NCBI RefSeq assembly: GCF_900089605.1
Contig: NZ_LT594324.1
Coordinates: 3,224,001 to 3,288,000, forward strand
DNA from: Micromonospora narathiwatensis
GTDB taxonomy: Bacteria; Actinomycetota; Actinomycetes; Mycobacteriales; Micromonosporaceae
Length of the DNA: 64,000 bases
Direction of reading: 5' to 3'
Shown: one piece after another, positions 18,817 to 27,921 of the stretch
How positions within the stretch are numbered: position 1 is the first letter of the stretch
Layout of the letters: each line of letters starts with the position of its first letter
Notes under the pieces: generated by a model
What the model saw: only the letters and a program-made list of their open reading frames with translations
The model's database searches: none
What the model was told of the DNA's origin: nothing
Position numbers and translations under genes: made by a program

Positions 18817-21125
18817 CCCTGACGCCGGCCCCGGCCCCGGCCCCGCCGACCGAGCCGACCGCCGCGCGGGCCGGCGGCCCGCTGGCCCGGCTGCTGCGGG
18901 CCGTGCCGGTGCCGCTGGCCCTGATCACCATGATCACCCTGGCCGGCGTGGTGCTGGACCGGGTGTACGCCGGCCCGCTGCTGACCCGCCTGATCCTCGG
19001 CGCGGCGATCGGCTCCGTGCTGGTCAGCGTCGCCGCCCGCCGCCTGCCGTCCTGGCTGGTCGCCCCGATCTCCGTGGCCGCCCTGGCCGGCTGGACGCTG
19101 CTGTCGCTGCGCCTGGCCGCCAGCCACGCCGCCCTGCCCGGCAGCCTCGCCACGGTGGCCGCCGACGCCGCCCGCAACGCCATCCCCCGCCTCCTGACCG
19201 CGATGATCCCGGTGGAACCGGCACCGGACACCGTGCTGGTGCCGGTGGTCGCCGCCTGGCTGACCGGGCTGGCCGCCGCCGAGGTGGCGCTGCGGGCCGG
19301 CCGGGTGCTGCTCGGCTACCTGCCACCGGTGCTGCTCTACGCCGGCGCCGTCTACGTCGTCGGCCCCAACGCCGACCCCGCGATCGCTACGACCGTCGTG
19401 TTCACCGCGGTCGCCGCCGCCGGCCTGGCGGTACCGTCGCACCGCGACACCGCAACCACCGGCGACCCGACGACCGGACTCGCCCCGGCCGTACGCGCCG
19501 CGGTACGGCTGCGCCTGCTCGCCGCGAGCGCCGCCGGCGTGGCCGTGCTGGTCGCACTCGCGGCCCTGCTCGCCCCGATCCTGGCCGCCCGGGTGGACGA
19601 CCGTCCCGTCGACCCGCGCCGCTACGTCGAACCGCCGCAGGTGGATTCGCTGGACGAGAACCCGCTCATCCGCATCTCCGGCTGGGCGCTGAACCCCGAC
19701 CAGAAGCTGCTGGACGTGCACACCGAGGCCGGCCCGGCCGCACCACCCCGCATCCGCCTCGCGGTGCTCAACGACTACGACGGAGTCACCTGGCGCGTCG
19801 GGGCCACCTACCGCAACGCCGGACGCATCCTGCCCGTCACCGAACCCGCCCCGGGCGTCACCACCGACACCGTCCGCCAACAGATCACCGTGGCCGACCT
19901 GACCGGACGGCTGCTGCCCGCCGTACCGACCCCACGCGAGGTCACCGGCGCACGAGTGGCGTACGACCCGGCCACCGCGACGCTGATCCGCCCGGAAGGG
20001 CTGACCCCGGGGCTGCGCTACACCGTCACCTCGGCCCGGGAACACCTCGACGTAAACCTGCTCGCCACGGCAAACGTACCGGCCGGCGACCCGGTCGCCC
20101 GGGTGCTGCAGGTGCCCGACGGGACCCCGGAGCCGCTGCGCCGCCTGGCCACCCAACTCGCCGAGGAGAACGGCGCCCCGTACGCCCGCGCCACCGCCAT
20201 CCAGGACTTCCTCGCCGAGCACTACCGGGTCACCGCCGACGCGCCCAGCGGCCACGCCTACCCCAACCTGGCGTTCTTTCTGTTCGGACCCCGCAACGGC
20301 GGCGGGCAGCGGGGCACCTCCGAACAGTTCGCCGCATCGTTCGCGGTCCTGGGCCGACTGGCCGGCCTGCCCACCCGGATCGTGGTCGGCTTCACCCCCG
20401 ACGGCGACGGCCCCGTCCGCGCCGCCGACGCGTCCGCGTGGCCGGAGGTGCTGTTCGACGGCGTCGGCTGGGTGCCGTTCGACCCGATGCCCCGCCCCGA
20501 CCAGGAGCCCCGCGCGGTGGAGGAGGATTTCCGCGCCACCCCCGACAACCCGCCCCCGTCCCAGGTGCCGGAACCGGCCGTGGAGCCCACTGCCACACCC
20601 CCGGCGGCGGCCCCACCCGGCCCCGCCCACGGCCGGGGTGGGTTGAGCACCCCGGTGCTCGTCGGCGGCGGCACGGGCACGCTCGCGCTGCTGGCCGTAC
20701 TCGCCCTGCTGACCCTGGCCACCCTGCGCCGCAACCTCACCCGCGCCCGCCTCCACCACGGCGACCCCGGCCGACGCATCGCCGGCGCCTGGCGGGAACT
20801 GACCGACGCGCTACGGCTCGCCGGCCGACCGGCCGGCGGCGACCTGGCCGCCGCCGAGGTCGCCGAGCAGGCCCGCCGCACCCTGGCCGACGCCCGCGCG
20901 GCACGGCCCGGGCAACCCGGTACCGAGGCGGTCGACGACGAAGCCGACGAGCTGGCCGGGCTGCTCAACCAGGTCGCCTTCGCCCCGCACACCGCCACCC
21001 CCGCCCAGGCGGACCGGGCCGCGGACCTGGCCGGACGGTACGCCACAGCGCTGCGCGCGACCCGCCCGTGGTGGCGGCGGCTGCTGTGGACGGTCCACCC
21101 GGGTCCGCTGCGCTGGCGCCGCTGA
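18813..21125 (+). CDS. TgpA-like (DUF3488/transglutaminase) membrane protein lacking catalytic Cys and His
   Basis: A 770-residue protein. The N-terminal 250 residues hold six or more transmembrane helices. A periplasmic/extracellular part then leads to a transglutaminase-like core near residues 440-555, followed by a proline-rich linker, one more helix near 610-635 and a cytoplasmic DUF4129-like tail. In active relatives the core reads G-x-C-E-Q-F-A and later D-x-H-A-W-P-E-V. Here the first reads GTSEQFAASFAVLGR (Ser at the Cys place, residue about 503) and the second DASAWPEVLF (Ser at the His place). The final WVPFDP box is kept. The fold looks intact but cysteine-protease-type chemistry seems lost. 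It is coupled to DUF58. Confidence 0.88.
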   Translation: MTLTPAPAPAPPTEPTAARAGGPLARLLRAVPVPLALITMITLAGVVLDRVYAGPLLTRLILGAAIGSVLVSVAARRLPSWLVAPISVAALAGWTLLSLRLAASHAALPGSLATVAADAARNAIPRLLTAMIPVEPAPDTVLVPVVAAWLTGLAAAEVALRAGRVLLGYLPPVLLYAGAVYVVGPNADPAIATTVVFTAVAAAGLAVPSHRDTATTGDPTTGLAPAVRAAVRLRLLAASAAGVAVLVALAALLAPILAARVDDRPVDPRRYVEPPQVDSLDENPLIRISGWALNPDQKLLDVHTEAGPAAPPRIRLAVLNDYDGVTWRVGATYRNAGRILPVTEPAPGVTTDTVRQQITVADLTGRLLPAVPTPREVTGARVAYDPATATLIRPEGLTPGLRYTVTSAREHLDVNLLATANVPAGDPVARVLQVPDGTPEPLRRLATQLAEENGAPYARATAIQDFLAEHYRVTADAPSGHAYPNLAFFLFGPRNGGGQRGTSEQFAASFAVLGRLAGLPTRIVVGFTPDGDGPVRAADASAWPEVLFDGVGWVPFDPMPRPDQEPRAVEEDFRATPDNPPPSQVPEPAVEPTATPPAAAPPGPAHGRGGLSTPVLVGGGTGTLALLAVLALLTLATLRRNLTRARLHHGDPGRRIAGAWRELTDALRLAGRPAGGDLAAAEVAEQARRTLADARAARPGQPGTEAVDDEADELAGLLNQVAFAPHTATPAQADRAADLAGRYATALRATRPWWRRLLWTVHPGPLRWRR

Positions 21126-21156
21126 CCGCTTGCCGACCAGCCCTACCCTCGAAGGC

Positions 21157-21477
21157 ATGTCCGCACCTGCCTGGGCGGTCGTCACCGCCCTCACCGGCGT
21201 ACTCCTCGCCACCGCCGGCTGGCAGTGGCACGTCCGCGCCCGCCGCGCGCGGACCCGGACCCGGGCCGAGCACCTCGCCGCGGCCCGCAAAGCGACCCGG
21301 CAGCTGAAACGTTCCGGCCCCCGCCCACACCGGGACACCTTCGAGCGGGGCGCGGTCCTGGAGAACAGCGCCTACGGCGACGCCGCCGGCCACGGAGGCG
21401 GCCACCACGGCGGCTCCGACGGCGGCTACGCAGGCGGCTTCGACAGCGGAGGGAGCGACAGCGGCGGCTCCTACTGA
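21157..21477 (+). CDS. Small membrane protein with Gly/Ser/His-rich tail
   Basis: A 106-residue protein. The N-terminal helix (WAVVTALTGVLLATAGWQW) is followed by a strongly basic Arg-rich segment and a tail of Gly, Ser, His and Asp (GGHHGGSDGGYAGGFDSGG type). The start chosen is ATG 21157 after CGAAGG. It lies 31 bp after the TgpA-like gene and probably ends the operon. No family is recognised. Confidence 0.65.
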   Translation: MSAPAWAVVTALTGVLLATAGWQWHVRARRARTRTRAEHLAAARKATRQLKRSGPRPHRDTFERGAVLENSAYGDAAGHGGGHHGGSDGGYAGGFDSGGSDSGGSY

Positions 21478-21556
21478 ACCGTGACGCGGACGCGTACCTG
21501 CCGGCCGACCGGCCCTCCGGCGCCTCGGTCCGGTGGCCGGCCGACCCGGCGGGGCG

Positions 21557-22456
21557 TCAGCGGTCGCGCCGCAGTCGGCCCGTCTCCTTGCCCTGGGCGT
21601 CGAGGAACACCAGCACGTCGCCGTTCAACCCCGCCCGCCACGCTCTGGCGAGCCAGACCCCCACCGATTCGTTGTCGCACCCGATCAGGGTGCTCGGTCC
21701 GGTGGTGCCGAGAAAGGCGCCACCCGGCCCGGCCGCCCATCGTCCACTCTGCCCGTTGCACCCGTCGGAGCCCTTCCATCCGCCGTCGGCGCGCAGCTCG
21801 ACGTACGGCGCCTTCGACCTGCCCCACCTACCCTGAACGGACACCCATCGACCGAGCAGGGTTTCCCGGCCCGCCGGGTTCAGGGCCGCCGGCAGGGCGG
21901 CGGCCGGCGCGAAGGCACGTCGGACCTCGTCGGTGACCTCGGGCGGCTCCGCCAGGGACGGCAGCAGGTTCGGCCCGGGGGTCGGCTTCGCGCCGGCCAC
22001 CAGCCGGGCCACAGTCCCGCCCCGGTCATCGAGCAGGACCGGCCCGTCGGCGTCCACCCGGAAGGCAGCGGCCCGCCCCAGCCAGGTGTCGGCGATCTCC
22101 GCACCCGCCCGGCAGTCCCGGCCGTCGACAGGAACCGAGTTGCCCCAGAGGTCGGCGACGAACAGGCCGTTCACGTCGGCTCGCCAATTCCCCATCAACG
22201 GACCGCAGCGGCCGAACAACAGCAGGTCACCGCTCGTGTCGTAGGCGAGCCGCAGGACGTCACCCGCGCTACCGTCGGCCTCCGCCACCGTCCAGGATCC
22301 GATCAGCGCGACCGGATCCTGCGGCGGTCCGAGGGCGGTCGGGCCGGGATCGACGACCTGGTCCGCGGCGGGCCCCTCCGACCCGATCCGCTCGCCGCAG
22401 CCCGCGAGCAGTGCCCCGACCGCCACCGCAGCCACCAGGTACCTGATCCGGCTCAT
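21557..22456 (-). CDS. Lipoprotein with META/HslJ-like C-terminal half
   Basis: A 299-residue protein with a lipoprotein signal (VAAVAVGALLAGC, Cys near residue 20). It has two similar halves: IGSWTVAEADGS...GPLMGNW, and LLGRWVSVQGRW...SDGCNGQSGRW. The second resembles META-domain proteins (G-C-N-x-x-x-G-x-W). The start ATG 22456 overlaps the upstream stop by 4 bp (ATGA), so it is cotranscribed with the FtsX-like/LppX-like gene. Confidence 0.75.
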   Translation of the reverse strand: MSRIRYLVAAVAVGALLAGCGERIGSEGPAADQVVDPGPTALGPPQDPVALIGSWTVAEADGSAGDVLRLAYDTSGDLLLFGRCGPLMGNWRADVNGLFVADLWGNSVPVDGRDCRAGAEIADTWLGRAAAFRVDADGPVLLDDRGGTVARLVAGAKPTPGPNLLPSLAEPPEVTDEVRRAFAPAAALPAALNPAGRETLLGRWVSVQGRWGRSKAPYVELRADGGWKGSDGCNGQSGRWAAGPGGAFLGTTGPSTLIGCDNESVGVWLARAWRAGLNGDVLVFLDAQGKETGRLRRDR

Positions 22457-23787
22457 CTCCGCCCCCATGTCCCACCGGACGCCCGCCGGTGTTGATTGCC
22501 TGCTGAGGGCTTGGACGCGGCGCGGCGGCCAACGGTTGCGTCACGCGAGGCCGGAACGGGCGGCGACCGCAGACCGGGACACTTGTCGTAGTAGAAGTCG
22601 GCGGCCTCCCCGAACCGCGCCGGCGACTTGATCTTCAGGGCGGTCCCGTGCCCGCTCATCGTGGTGGTCATCGTCAGCTTCGGGCCCGTACGAGGGGTGA
22701 GCTCCACCACGATCGAGGTGACCCAGCCCTGCTCGTCGGTCGTGATCGTGAACGGCGACAGCGGCATACCGATCGAGACCATGCTCGGCGCGCCCACGGG
22801 AAGGAACGACGTGATGTCCTTGCCGTCCGGGTCGAAGCGGCCGGTGTACGTGTGCGGGCCGGTCCGCTGCGCCGAGGTGATCGCCGCGCTGAACGTCTTC
22901 AGGCCGGTCGGGTCGGCCCAGTCGAAACGCAGGAAGGGATCGTCCCGCTTCACCCGCTTCAGATCGACGTGCACCCAGTCCTTCTGCTCCGCCGACCGCA
23001 CGTAGCTGTCGGTACCGATCACCACCCGGCTCCCCGCCGCCGGGTACTTCCCGCCGGTGACCGAGATCGTCGCCTGGAACCGCCGCGCCTTCGGGTCGAA
23101 CGCGCCACTGCCCTTGACGCTCTGCCCCTCGGGCAGGTTGCCGCGCACCGCATACCGGTGGGCGACGCCCTGCGACCGCCGCAACGCCTCAACCAGCTCG
23201 GCGCGAACCGTGTCGGGCGTCGGGGACGGCGCGGCGGCGCTCGGCCGGGCCGCCGGCGCGGCGCCGCAGCCCACCGTCGCGCCGGGTTTCCCCTCGGCGG
23301 GCTGCTGGATCACCTGGATCTCGTCCACCCCGGGCAATCGGCGGATCGGCGTCAGCCGTCCGCAGTCGAAATCCCGGCCCTCGGTCGTGAGCCGGAACGA
23401 CTCGGGCAGGGCAGCGGCCGACGCCTGCTCGATCAGGTCCGGGCTGTCCTTGAACGTCTCCTTGAAGTGCTGCCACGCCTGCTCGCGGCTCTCGAACCGG
23501 ATGGCCTCCACCGGCCGCAGGTCGTGCAGCGCCGACTCGATCGCGGTCTTCTGCTCGGCGCTGACGTCGCGGGTCAGGAACACGTTGACGGCGTACCGGT
23601 GCTGGTCACCGCGGTTGACGAACAGGACGCCCGCGGTCGCGGCGAGCGCCCCGACGAGCATCGCCGCCGCGGCCACCACGAGGAGCAGCCCGCGGCGACG
23701 GCGCGGGGCGGGCGGCTCGGGGTCAGCAGGCGGGGTACCGGTGGGTGGCTGCTCGTGCACTGCTGGCAGGGGGATCGGGTCCGACAC
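22453..23787 (-). CDS. Membrane protein with FtsX-extracellular-like domain and LppX/LprG-like region
   Basis: A 444-residue protein. A cytoplasmic Pro-rich tail is followed by one transmembrane helix (RGLLLVVAAAAMLVGALAAT). Then comes an FtsX extracellular-like domain: VNVFLTRDVSAEQKTAIESA, then FESREQAWQHFKETFKD, LPESFRL and LPGVDEI. In FtsX this domain talks to cell-wall hydrolases. The part from about residue 195 resembles mycobacterial LppX/LprAFG-type lipid-binding domains (VRAELVEALRRSQGV...FDPKARRFQA). None of the four FtsX permease helices is present, so it is not FtsX itself. A second FtsX-like protein lies at 24636. Confidence 0.75.
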   Translation of the reverse strand: MSDPIPLPAVHEQPPTGTPPADPEPPAPRRRRGLLLVVAAAAMLVGALAATAGVLFVNRGDQHRYAVNVFLTRDVSAEQKTAIESALHDLRPVEAIRFESREQAWQHFKETFKDSPDLIEQASAAALPESFRLTTEGRDFDCGRLTPIRRLPGVDEIQVIQQPAEGKPGATVGCGAAPAARPSAAAPSPTPDTVRAELVEALRRSQGVAHRYAVRGNLPEGQSVKGSGAFDPKARRFQATISVTGGKYPAAGSRVVIGTDSYVRSAEQKDWVHVDLKRVKRDDPFLRFDWADPTGLKTFSAAITSAQRTGPHTYTGRFDPDGKDITSFLPVGAPSMVSIGMPLSPFTITTDEQGWVTSIVVELTPRTGPKLTMTTTMSGHGTALKIKSPARFGEAADFYYDKCPGLRSPPVPASRDATVGRRAASKPSAGNQHRRASGGTWGRR

Positions 23788-23930
23788 GGCGGACAGTAAA
23801 ACAGCCGGAGCGGTCCCGCGTTGTCCCTGGCAGCGGTCGGCGCGGGCGTCGGCCGGGCCCGCGTCGCCCGGGTCGGGCGGCCGAGGGCGTCGACATCACC
23901 GCGCGGGCATACCGAGTATGCTGCCGGGTC

Positions 23931-24548
23931 ATGCGCCCCGGTCACAAGACGGTTGCCCTCACCGCCGTGGCGGGAGGTTTCCTGCTCGGCTTCCTCGACT
24001 TCCTGTGGATCAAGTGGGTACCGTATCCGTTCGCCGAACTCGGCAACTCCACCGCCACCTGGGCGGTCGCCGCCTTCCTCTTCGGGTACTGGCTCCGGTC
24101 GGGCTGGGCGCGTACCGCCGTGGCCGCCGCCGCCCTCCTCGTCGTGGCGGTACCCAGCTACTACCTCGCCGCGACGCTCGTTCAGGGAGACGAACTGTCC
24201 GTGGCGTGGGCGCCGTCGTCGCTGCTCTGGATGGCCTTCGGCGTCCTCGCCGGGGTGGTCTTCGGCATCGGCGGCAACTGGGCGCGCGCGACCGGCTGGC
24301 GGCAGATCGTCGGGACCGCGCTGCCGGCAGCGGTGTTCTTCGAGGAGGCGGCACGGTTCGTCCGCAGGACCCGCGATCCCGGCTACCCGCCGGGCACGGC
24401 CTGGAACGTCGTCATCGACGTCGCGCTCGGCGTCCTGGTCGTCGTGCTCGTCGGCGGATCGAACCGTCAGCGGGCGCTCGCACTGGCCGCGGCCCTGCCC
24501 CTGGCCGGAATCGTCTTCGTGGGATTCGCGACGGCCACCGGGTTCTGA
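23931..24548 (+). CDS. Multi-pass membrane protein (DUF6518-like)
   Basis: A 205-residue protein with about six hydrophobic helices: VAGGFLLGFLDFLWIKW, TWAVAAFLFGYWL, AAALLVVAVPSYYLA, LLWMAFGVLAGVVFGI, VVIDVALGVLVVVLV and ALPLAGIVFVGFA. The motif FFEEAARF follows helix 4. This resembles DUF6518 proteins; the function is unknown. The start is ATG 23931. It stands alone between the divergent FtsX-like gene and the sigma-factor pair. Confidence 0.7.
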   Translation: MRPGHKTVALTAVAGGFLLGFLDFLWIKWVPYPFAELGNSTATWAVAAFLFGYWLRSGWARTAVAAAALLVVAVPSYYLAATLVQGDELSVAWAPSSLLWMAFGVLAGVVFGIGGNWARATGWRQIVGTALPAAVFFEEAARFVRRTRDPGYPPGTAWNVVIDVALGVLVVVLVGGSNRQRALALAAALPLAGIVFVGFATATGF

Positions 24549-24635
24549 ACGATTCGCCTCGCCCCGCGATGTCACCGATCCGGGGTCCCAACCAGTCGTC
24601 ACAGGTGGAAGTCCACCGAAGCACGGGAGGGAACC

Positions 24636-25241
24636 TTGGACCAGAACCTGCGGCAACTGTTCGACCGCGCGCTGGCTGACGAGCCCGATCCGCCGGGTGA
24701 CCTCGCCGGCCAGGCCATGGCCACCGGCACCAGCCTGCGCCGCCGCCGACACCGGTTGGTGGCCGCGAGCGCGGCGGGCGTCACCACCATCGCGGCCCTG
24801 GCGGTGGTGAACGTGGCGACCCCGCCGGACGCTCCGACGCCACCGGCGACCGTGCCGGCGGCGTTCGCGATGCTGGTGAACCCGGCGTGCGAGTCCCCGG
24901 CCCGGGACACCGCCACCGATGTCTCGATCTTCCTGAGAATGGACGTCACCGATCAGCAGCGCAACGCGGTGAACCGGGAGCTGGAGGCGGATCCGGCAGC
25001 CCGGACCATGGTCTTCGTCAGCCGCGAAGAGGCCCTCGCCAGGTTCAGAAAGATATTCGAGGACAAGCCGGAACTCGTCGCCGCCGTCCAGGCCGACCAG
25101 CTGCCGGAGTCGTTTCGGGTCAAGGTCACCGGACGGTCGTCGTACGCGCGCCTGACGGCCCGCGTCGAGCGCATGCCCGGGGTCGACGAGATCATCGGCA
25201 GCGCGTGCCCCGCCGGCACGAGCGCCTGGACGACCAGGTGA
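24636..25241 (+). CDS. Membrane protein with FtsX-extracellular-like domain, next to a sigma factor
   Basis: A 201-residue protein that starts at TTG 24636 after GGGAGGGA. Residues 1-40 are cytoplasmic (LRQLFDRALADEPDPPGDLA), followed by a helix near 41-62 and an extracellular domain: VSIFLRMDVTDQQRNAVNRE, FVSREEALARFRKIFEDKPE, LPESFRVKV, RMPGVDEIIG. That domain matches the FtsX extracellular fold. The stop overlaps the sigma-factor start (GTGA or TGATG at 25238-25243). The N-terminal tail is like that of membrane proteins that accompany SigE-type sigma factors, so an anti-sigma role is possible but has no motif support. Confidence 0.75.
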   Translation: MDQNLRQLFDRALADEPDPPGDLAGQAMATGTSLRRRRHRLVAASAAGVTTIAALAVVNVATPPDAPTPPATVPAAFAMLVNPACESPARDTATDVSIFLRMDVTDQQRNAVNRELEADPAARTMVFVSREEALARFRKIFEDKPELVAAVQADQLPESFRVKVTGRSSYARLTARVERMPGVDEIIGSACPAGTSAWTTR

Positions 25242-25831
25242 TGCCGGACGCCGGGACCGCCCCGGCTGCGGGCTCGCCCCGGGAGCCGAGACACGGTCTG
25301 ATGGCCCGATGGGGCGCCGCCCGGCGGCGCGAGCAGGCCGCCTGGCAGGCGGAGTTCACCGCCTTCGTGACGGCCACCGCGCCGAACCTGCGGCGTACCG
25401 CCTACCTCATGTGCCGCGACTGGCACCTCGCGCAGGACCTGACCCAGATCACCTTCGCGAAGATGTACGCGGCGTGGGGCCGGATCCGGCGCACCACGAA
25501 TCTCGAGGCGTACAGCCGTCGGGTCCTGATGAACGCGGTCTTCGACCAGAAGAAGCGGCGCAGCGACTCCGAGGTCGTGCTCGCCGAGCTGCCCGACGCG
25601 CCGCACCGACGGGCCGCCGACACCGTGGAGCTGCACGTCACCCTGCTGCGGGCCCTGGCCACCCTGCCCGTCCGCGACCAGGCCATCGTGGTGCTGCGCC
25701 ACTGGGAGGACCAGAGTGTCGACGCCGTGGCCGGGATCCTCGACGTGTCCGCGTCGGTGGTCAAGACACAGAGTGCCCGTGCGCTGGGCAGGCTGCGGGC
25801 GTTGCTGGGCGAGGACTTCGTACGGATCTGA
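25241..25831 (+). CDS. SigE-family ECF RNA polymerase sigma factor
   Basis: A 196-residue protein. Region 2 (about 40-105) has FTAFVTATAPNLRRTAYLMCRDWHLAQDLTQITFAKMYAAW. Region 4 (about 135-190) has LRALATLPVRDQAIVVLRHWEDQSVDAVAGILDVSASVVKTQSARALGRL-type helices. This is the actinobacterial SigE family (SigE-like SigM/L group). The start is ATG 25241 or the overlapping GTG 25238. The upstream membrane gene overlaps it; usual operons place the membrane partner after the sigma gene. Confidence 0.9.
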   Translation: MPDAGTAPAAGSPREPRHGLMARWGAARRREQAAWQAEFTAFVTATAPNLRRTAYLMCRDWHLAQDLTQITFAKMYAAWGRIRRTTNLEAYSRRVLMNAVFDQKKRRSDSEVVLAELPDAPHRRAADTVELHVTLLRALATLPVRDQAIVVLRHWEDQSVDAVAGILDVSASVVKTQSARALGRLRALLGEDFVRI

Positions 25832-25847
25832 CCCCTGTGCCGGCCAC

Positions 25848-26648
25848 CTAGTGATCTGCGGCGCGCAGCTTGCGGACCAGCTTGCGCAGGCCGGCCTGCC
25901 AGCCGTCCGGGTCCTCGGCGCGGCGGCGGGCGTACGCGGCGACCTCCGGATGCGGCAGGATCAGGAACCGCTCCTCGGCCAGCCCGGCGATGGTGGCCTC
26001 GGCGACCTGGTCGGGGGTGAGCACCGGGCCGGAGGCGGCGATCACCCGGGCGCCCAGATGCCCGGTGGCGAGGCCGTCGGCGAGCATCGGGGTGTCCACG
26101 CCCTGCGGGCAGAGCGCGCTGACCCGGATGCCGGCGTCCCGGTAGGTGATCGACAGCCACTCGGCGAAGCCGAGCGCCGCGTGCTTCGTCGCGGTGTACG
26201 GGGCGTCCCCGACCGCGGTCAGCACGCCCGCCGCCGAGCAGGTGAGGAGCACGTGTCCCGAGCCGCGACGCAGCATCGCCGGCAGCACCGCCCGGGCGGC
26301 GTACACGTGGGCCAGCACGTTGACCCGCCAGGCTCGTTCCCAGTCGGCGTCGGGGGCGTCGACTCCCCCGCCGGTGGCCACCCCGGCGTTGGCGCAGAAC
26401 AGGTCGATCCGGCCGTACCGTCGCTCGGTCTCCTCGACCAGCGCACGGACCTGGGCCTCGTCGGCGACGTCCAGCCCGACGCCGTGCGCGACCGGCCCGA
26501 TCTGCTCGGCCACCGTGCGGGCCGCGTCGGCGGCCAGGTCGGCGAGGACGATCGCGGCGGCACCCTCCGCGGCGAACCGGCGGCCCAGCGCCGCGCCGAT
26601 GCCGCCCGCCCCGCCGGTGACCACCGCGACCCGGTCAGTGAGGTTCAT
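25848..26648 (-). CDS. Short-chain dehydrogenase/reductase
   Basis: A 266-residue classical SDR. It has the NAD(P)-binding TGGAGGIG at 11-18, the NAG motif in FCANAG, the catalytic Ser in LTCSAAG, and Y-x-x-x-K in YTATKHAAL. The Asp at the end of beta-2 (LADLAAD) favours NAD over NADP. The substrate is unknown. It overlaps the upstream F420-type gene by 14 bp, so the two are cotranscribed. Confidence 0.9.
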   Translation of the reverse strand: MNLTDRVAVVTGGAGGIGAALGRRFAAEGAAAIVLADLAADAARTVAEQIGPVAHGVGLDVADEAQVRALVEETERRYGRIDLFCANAGVATGGGVDAPDADWERAWRVNVLAHVYAARAVLPAMLRRGSGHVLLTCSAAGVLTAVGDAPYTATKHAALGFAEWLSITYRDAGIRVSALCPQGVDTPMLADGLATGHLGARVIAASGPVLTPDQVAEATIAGLAEERFLILPHPEVAAYARRRAEDPDGWQAGLRKLVRKLRAADH

Positions 26649-27642
26649 GCCCGCACCCGTCCGTGGGCCCGAGCCGGGAGATGAGCGCGGCCAGCGCCGC
26701 AGGACCGCCGGCGGCCAGCTCCGGGGTGGGCAGCAGGGCGAGCACCGGTACGTCCACCCCGTGGTCGGCGTACCGGCGGACCTGCGCGACGCACGCCTCG
26801 GGCGAGCCGTGCAGGACCAGCGCGTCGACCACCTCGTCGGGCACCGCCGCCGAGGCGGCGCGCCGGTCGCCGGCCGCCCACGCCTCCCACATCGGGCCGA
26901 GCAGCCTGTCCCGGCCGAGCCAGCGGTGGAAGGCCGCGTACGCGGGGACGGTGAGGTAGCCGGTGATCAGCCGGCGGCCCAGTGCCCGGGCGTGCGCGGC
27001 GTCCTCGGTGGGGCAGACGAAGATCCGGGCGGCGACCTGGAAGCCGGGGCGGCGCTGGCCCAGTTCGGCGAGCGCGGTCGGCACGTCGTCGGCGGAGAGC
27101 CAGTTGAGGATCACGCCGTCGGCCTCGGCGGCGGCGAGCCGCAGCATGCCGGGGCGCAGCGCGGCCAGCAGCACCGGCGGCGGTACGGCCGGCGGGCGTT
27201 CCAGGGTGAACCGTCGGACGGTGAATGTGTCGTAGGCGTGGTCGATGGTCTCGCCGTGCAGTGCGGCGCGCAGGAAGCGCAGCATGTCGCGGGTCCGCCG
27301 GTACGGTTCGGCGAACGGGGTGGCGTTCCAGTCCCGCACGAGCACGGGCGAGGAGGCGCCGATGCCGAGCGCGAAGCGGCCGGGCGCGGCCTCGGCGAGC
27401 GCGGCGGCGCTCATCGCGAGCAGTCCGGGGCCGCGGGTGAAGACCGGGGTGACCGCGGTGCCGAGGCGGAGCCGGGGTTGCCACGCCGCGGCGAGCGCCA
27501 GCGGGGTGAACGCGTCGGTTCCGGCCACCTCGGACGACCAGAGGTCGGTGAAGCCGGCCCGGTCCAGGGCCGCGTAGACCGGGGCGTGGTCGGCGAGCGG
27601 GACGCCGGCCAGCGGCACCGTGATGCCCCATCGGTTCGTCAC
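26635..27642 (-). CDS. LLM-class F420- or flavin-dependent oxidoreductase
   Basis: A 335-residue protein of the luciferase-like monooxygenase fold (TIM barrel). Motifs: ITVPLAGVPLADHAPVYAAL at the start, DLWSSEVAGTDAFTPLALAA, RLRLGTAVTPVFTRGP, and ALGIGASSPVLVRDWN. Actinobacterial members of this group mostly use F420. The start is GTG 27642; the longer upstream frame is low-complexity. It overlaps the SDR by 14 bp, suggesting two redox steps on one substrate. Confidence 0.85.
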   Translation of the reverse strand: MTNRWGITVPLAGVPLADHAPVYAALDRAGFTDLWSSEVAGTDAFTPLALAAAWQPRLRLGTAVTPVFTRGPGLLAMSAAALAEAAPGRFALGIGASSPVLVRDWNATPFAEPYRRTRDMLRFLRAALHGETIDHAYDTFTVRRFTLERPPAVPPPVLLAALRPGMLRLAAAEADGVILNWLSADDVPTALAELGQRRPGFQVAARIFVCPTEDAAHARALGRRLITGYLTVPAYAAFHRWLGRDRLLGPMWEAWAAGDRRAASAAVPDEVVDALVLHGSPEACVAQVRRYADHGVDVPVLALLPTPELAAGGPAALAALISRLGPTDGCGHEPH

Positions 27643-27921
27643 CGGTCGATCGTGCCCGCTCGCGGTTACCTGGAGCAAGATTCCGCACCCGTCCTTCGAT
27701 ACGTGATCGCCCCTGTGCGTCCGGCCGGATCCGTCCCGTCGGCACTCACGCTGCCACCCCCGGCGGTTCGACATGCACCGCTTATTTCACCGACAGTGAG
27801 CGGGACCGCCCTGGTAGGAGAGACACACGCTGTCGTGAGGTTCTCCGCCGGGTAGGACGGGCTCTGGCATCGCCGAGTGAGGGCACCCGATCGGTTGACC
27901 GCCGCCGTCAGTCCAGCGCCA

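Noticed and set aside
18099..20759. 886-residue antisense frame over DUF58 and TgpA-like genes
   Set aside because: Low-complexity shadow of two recognisable genes.
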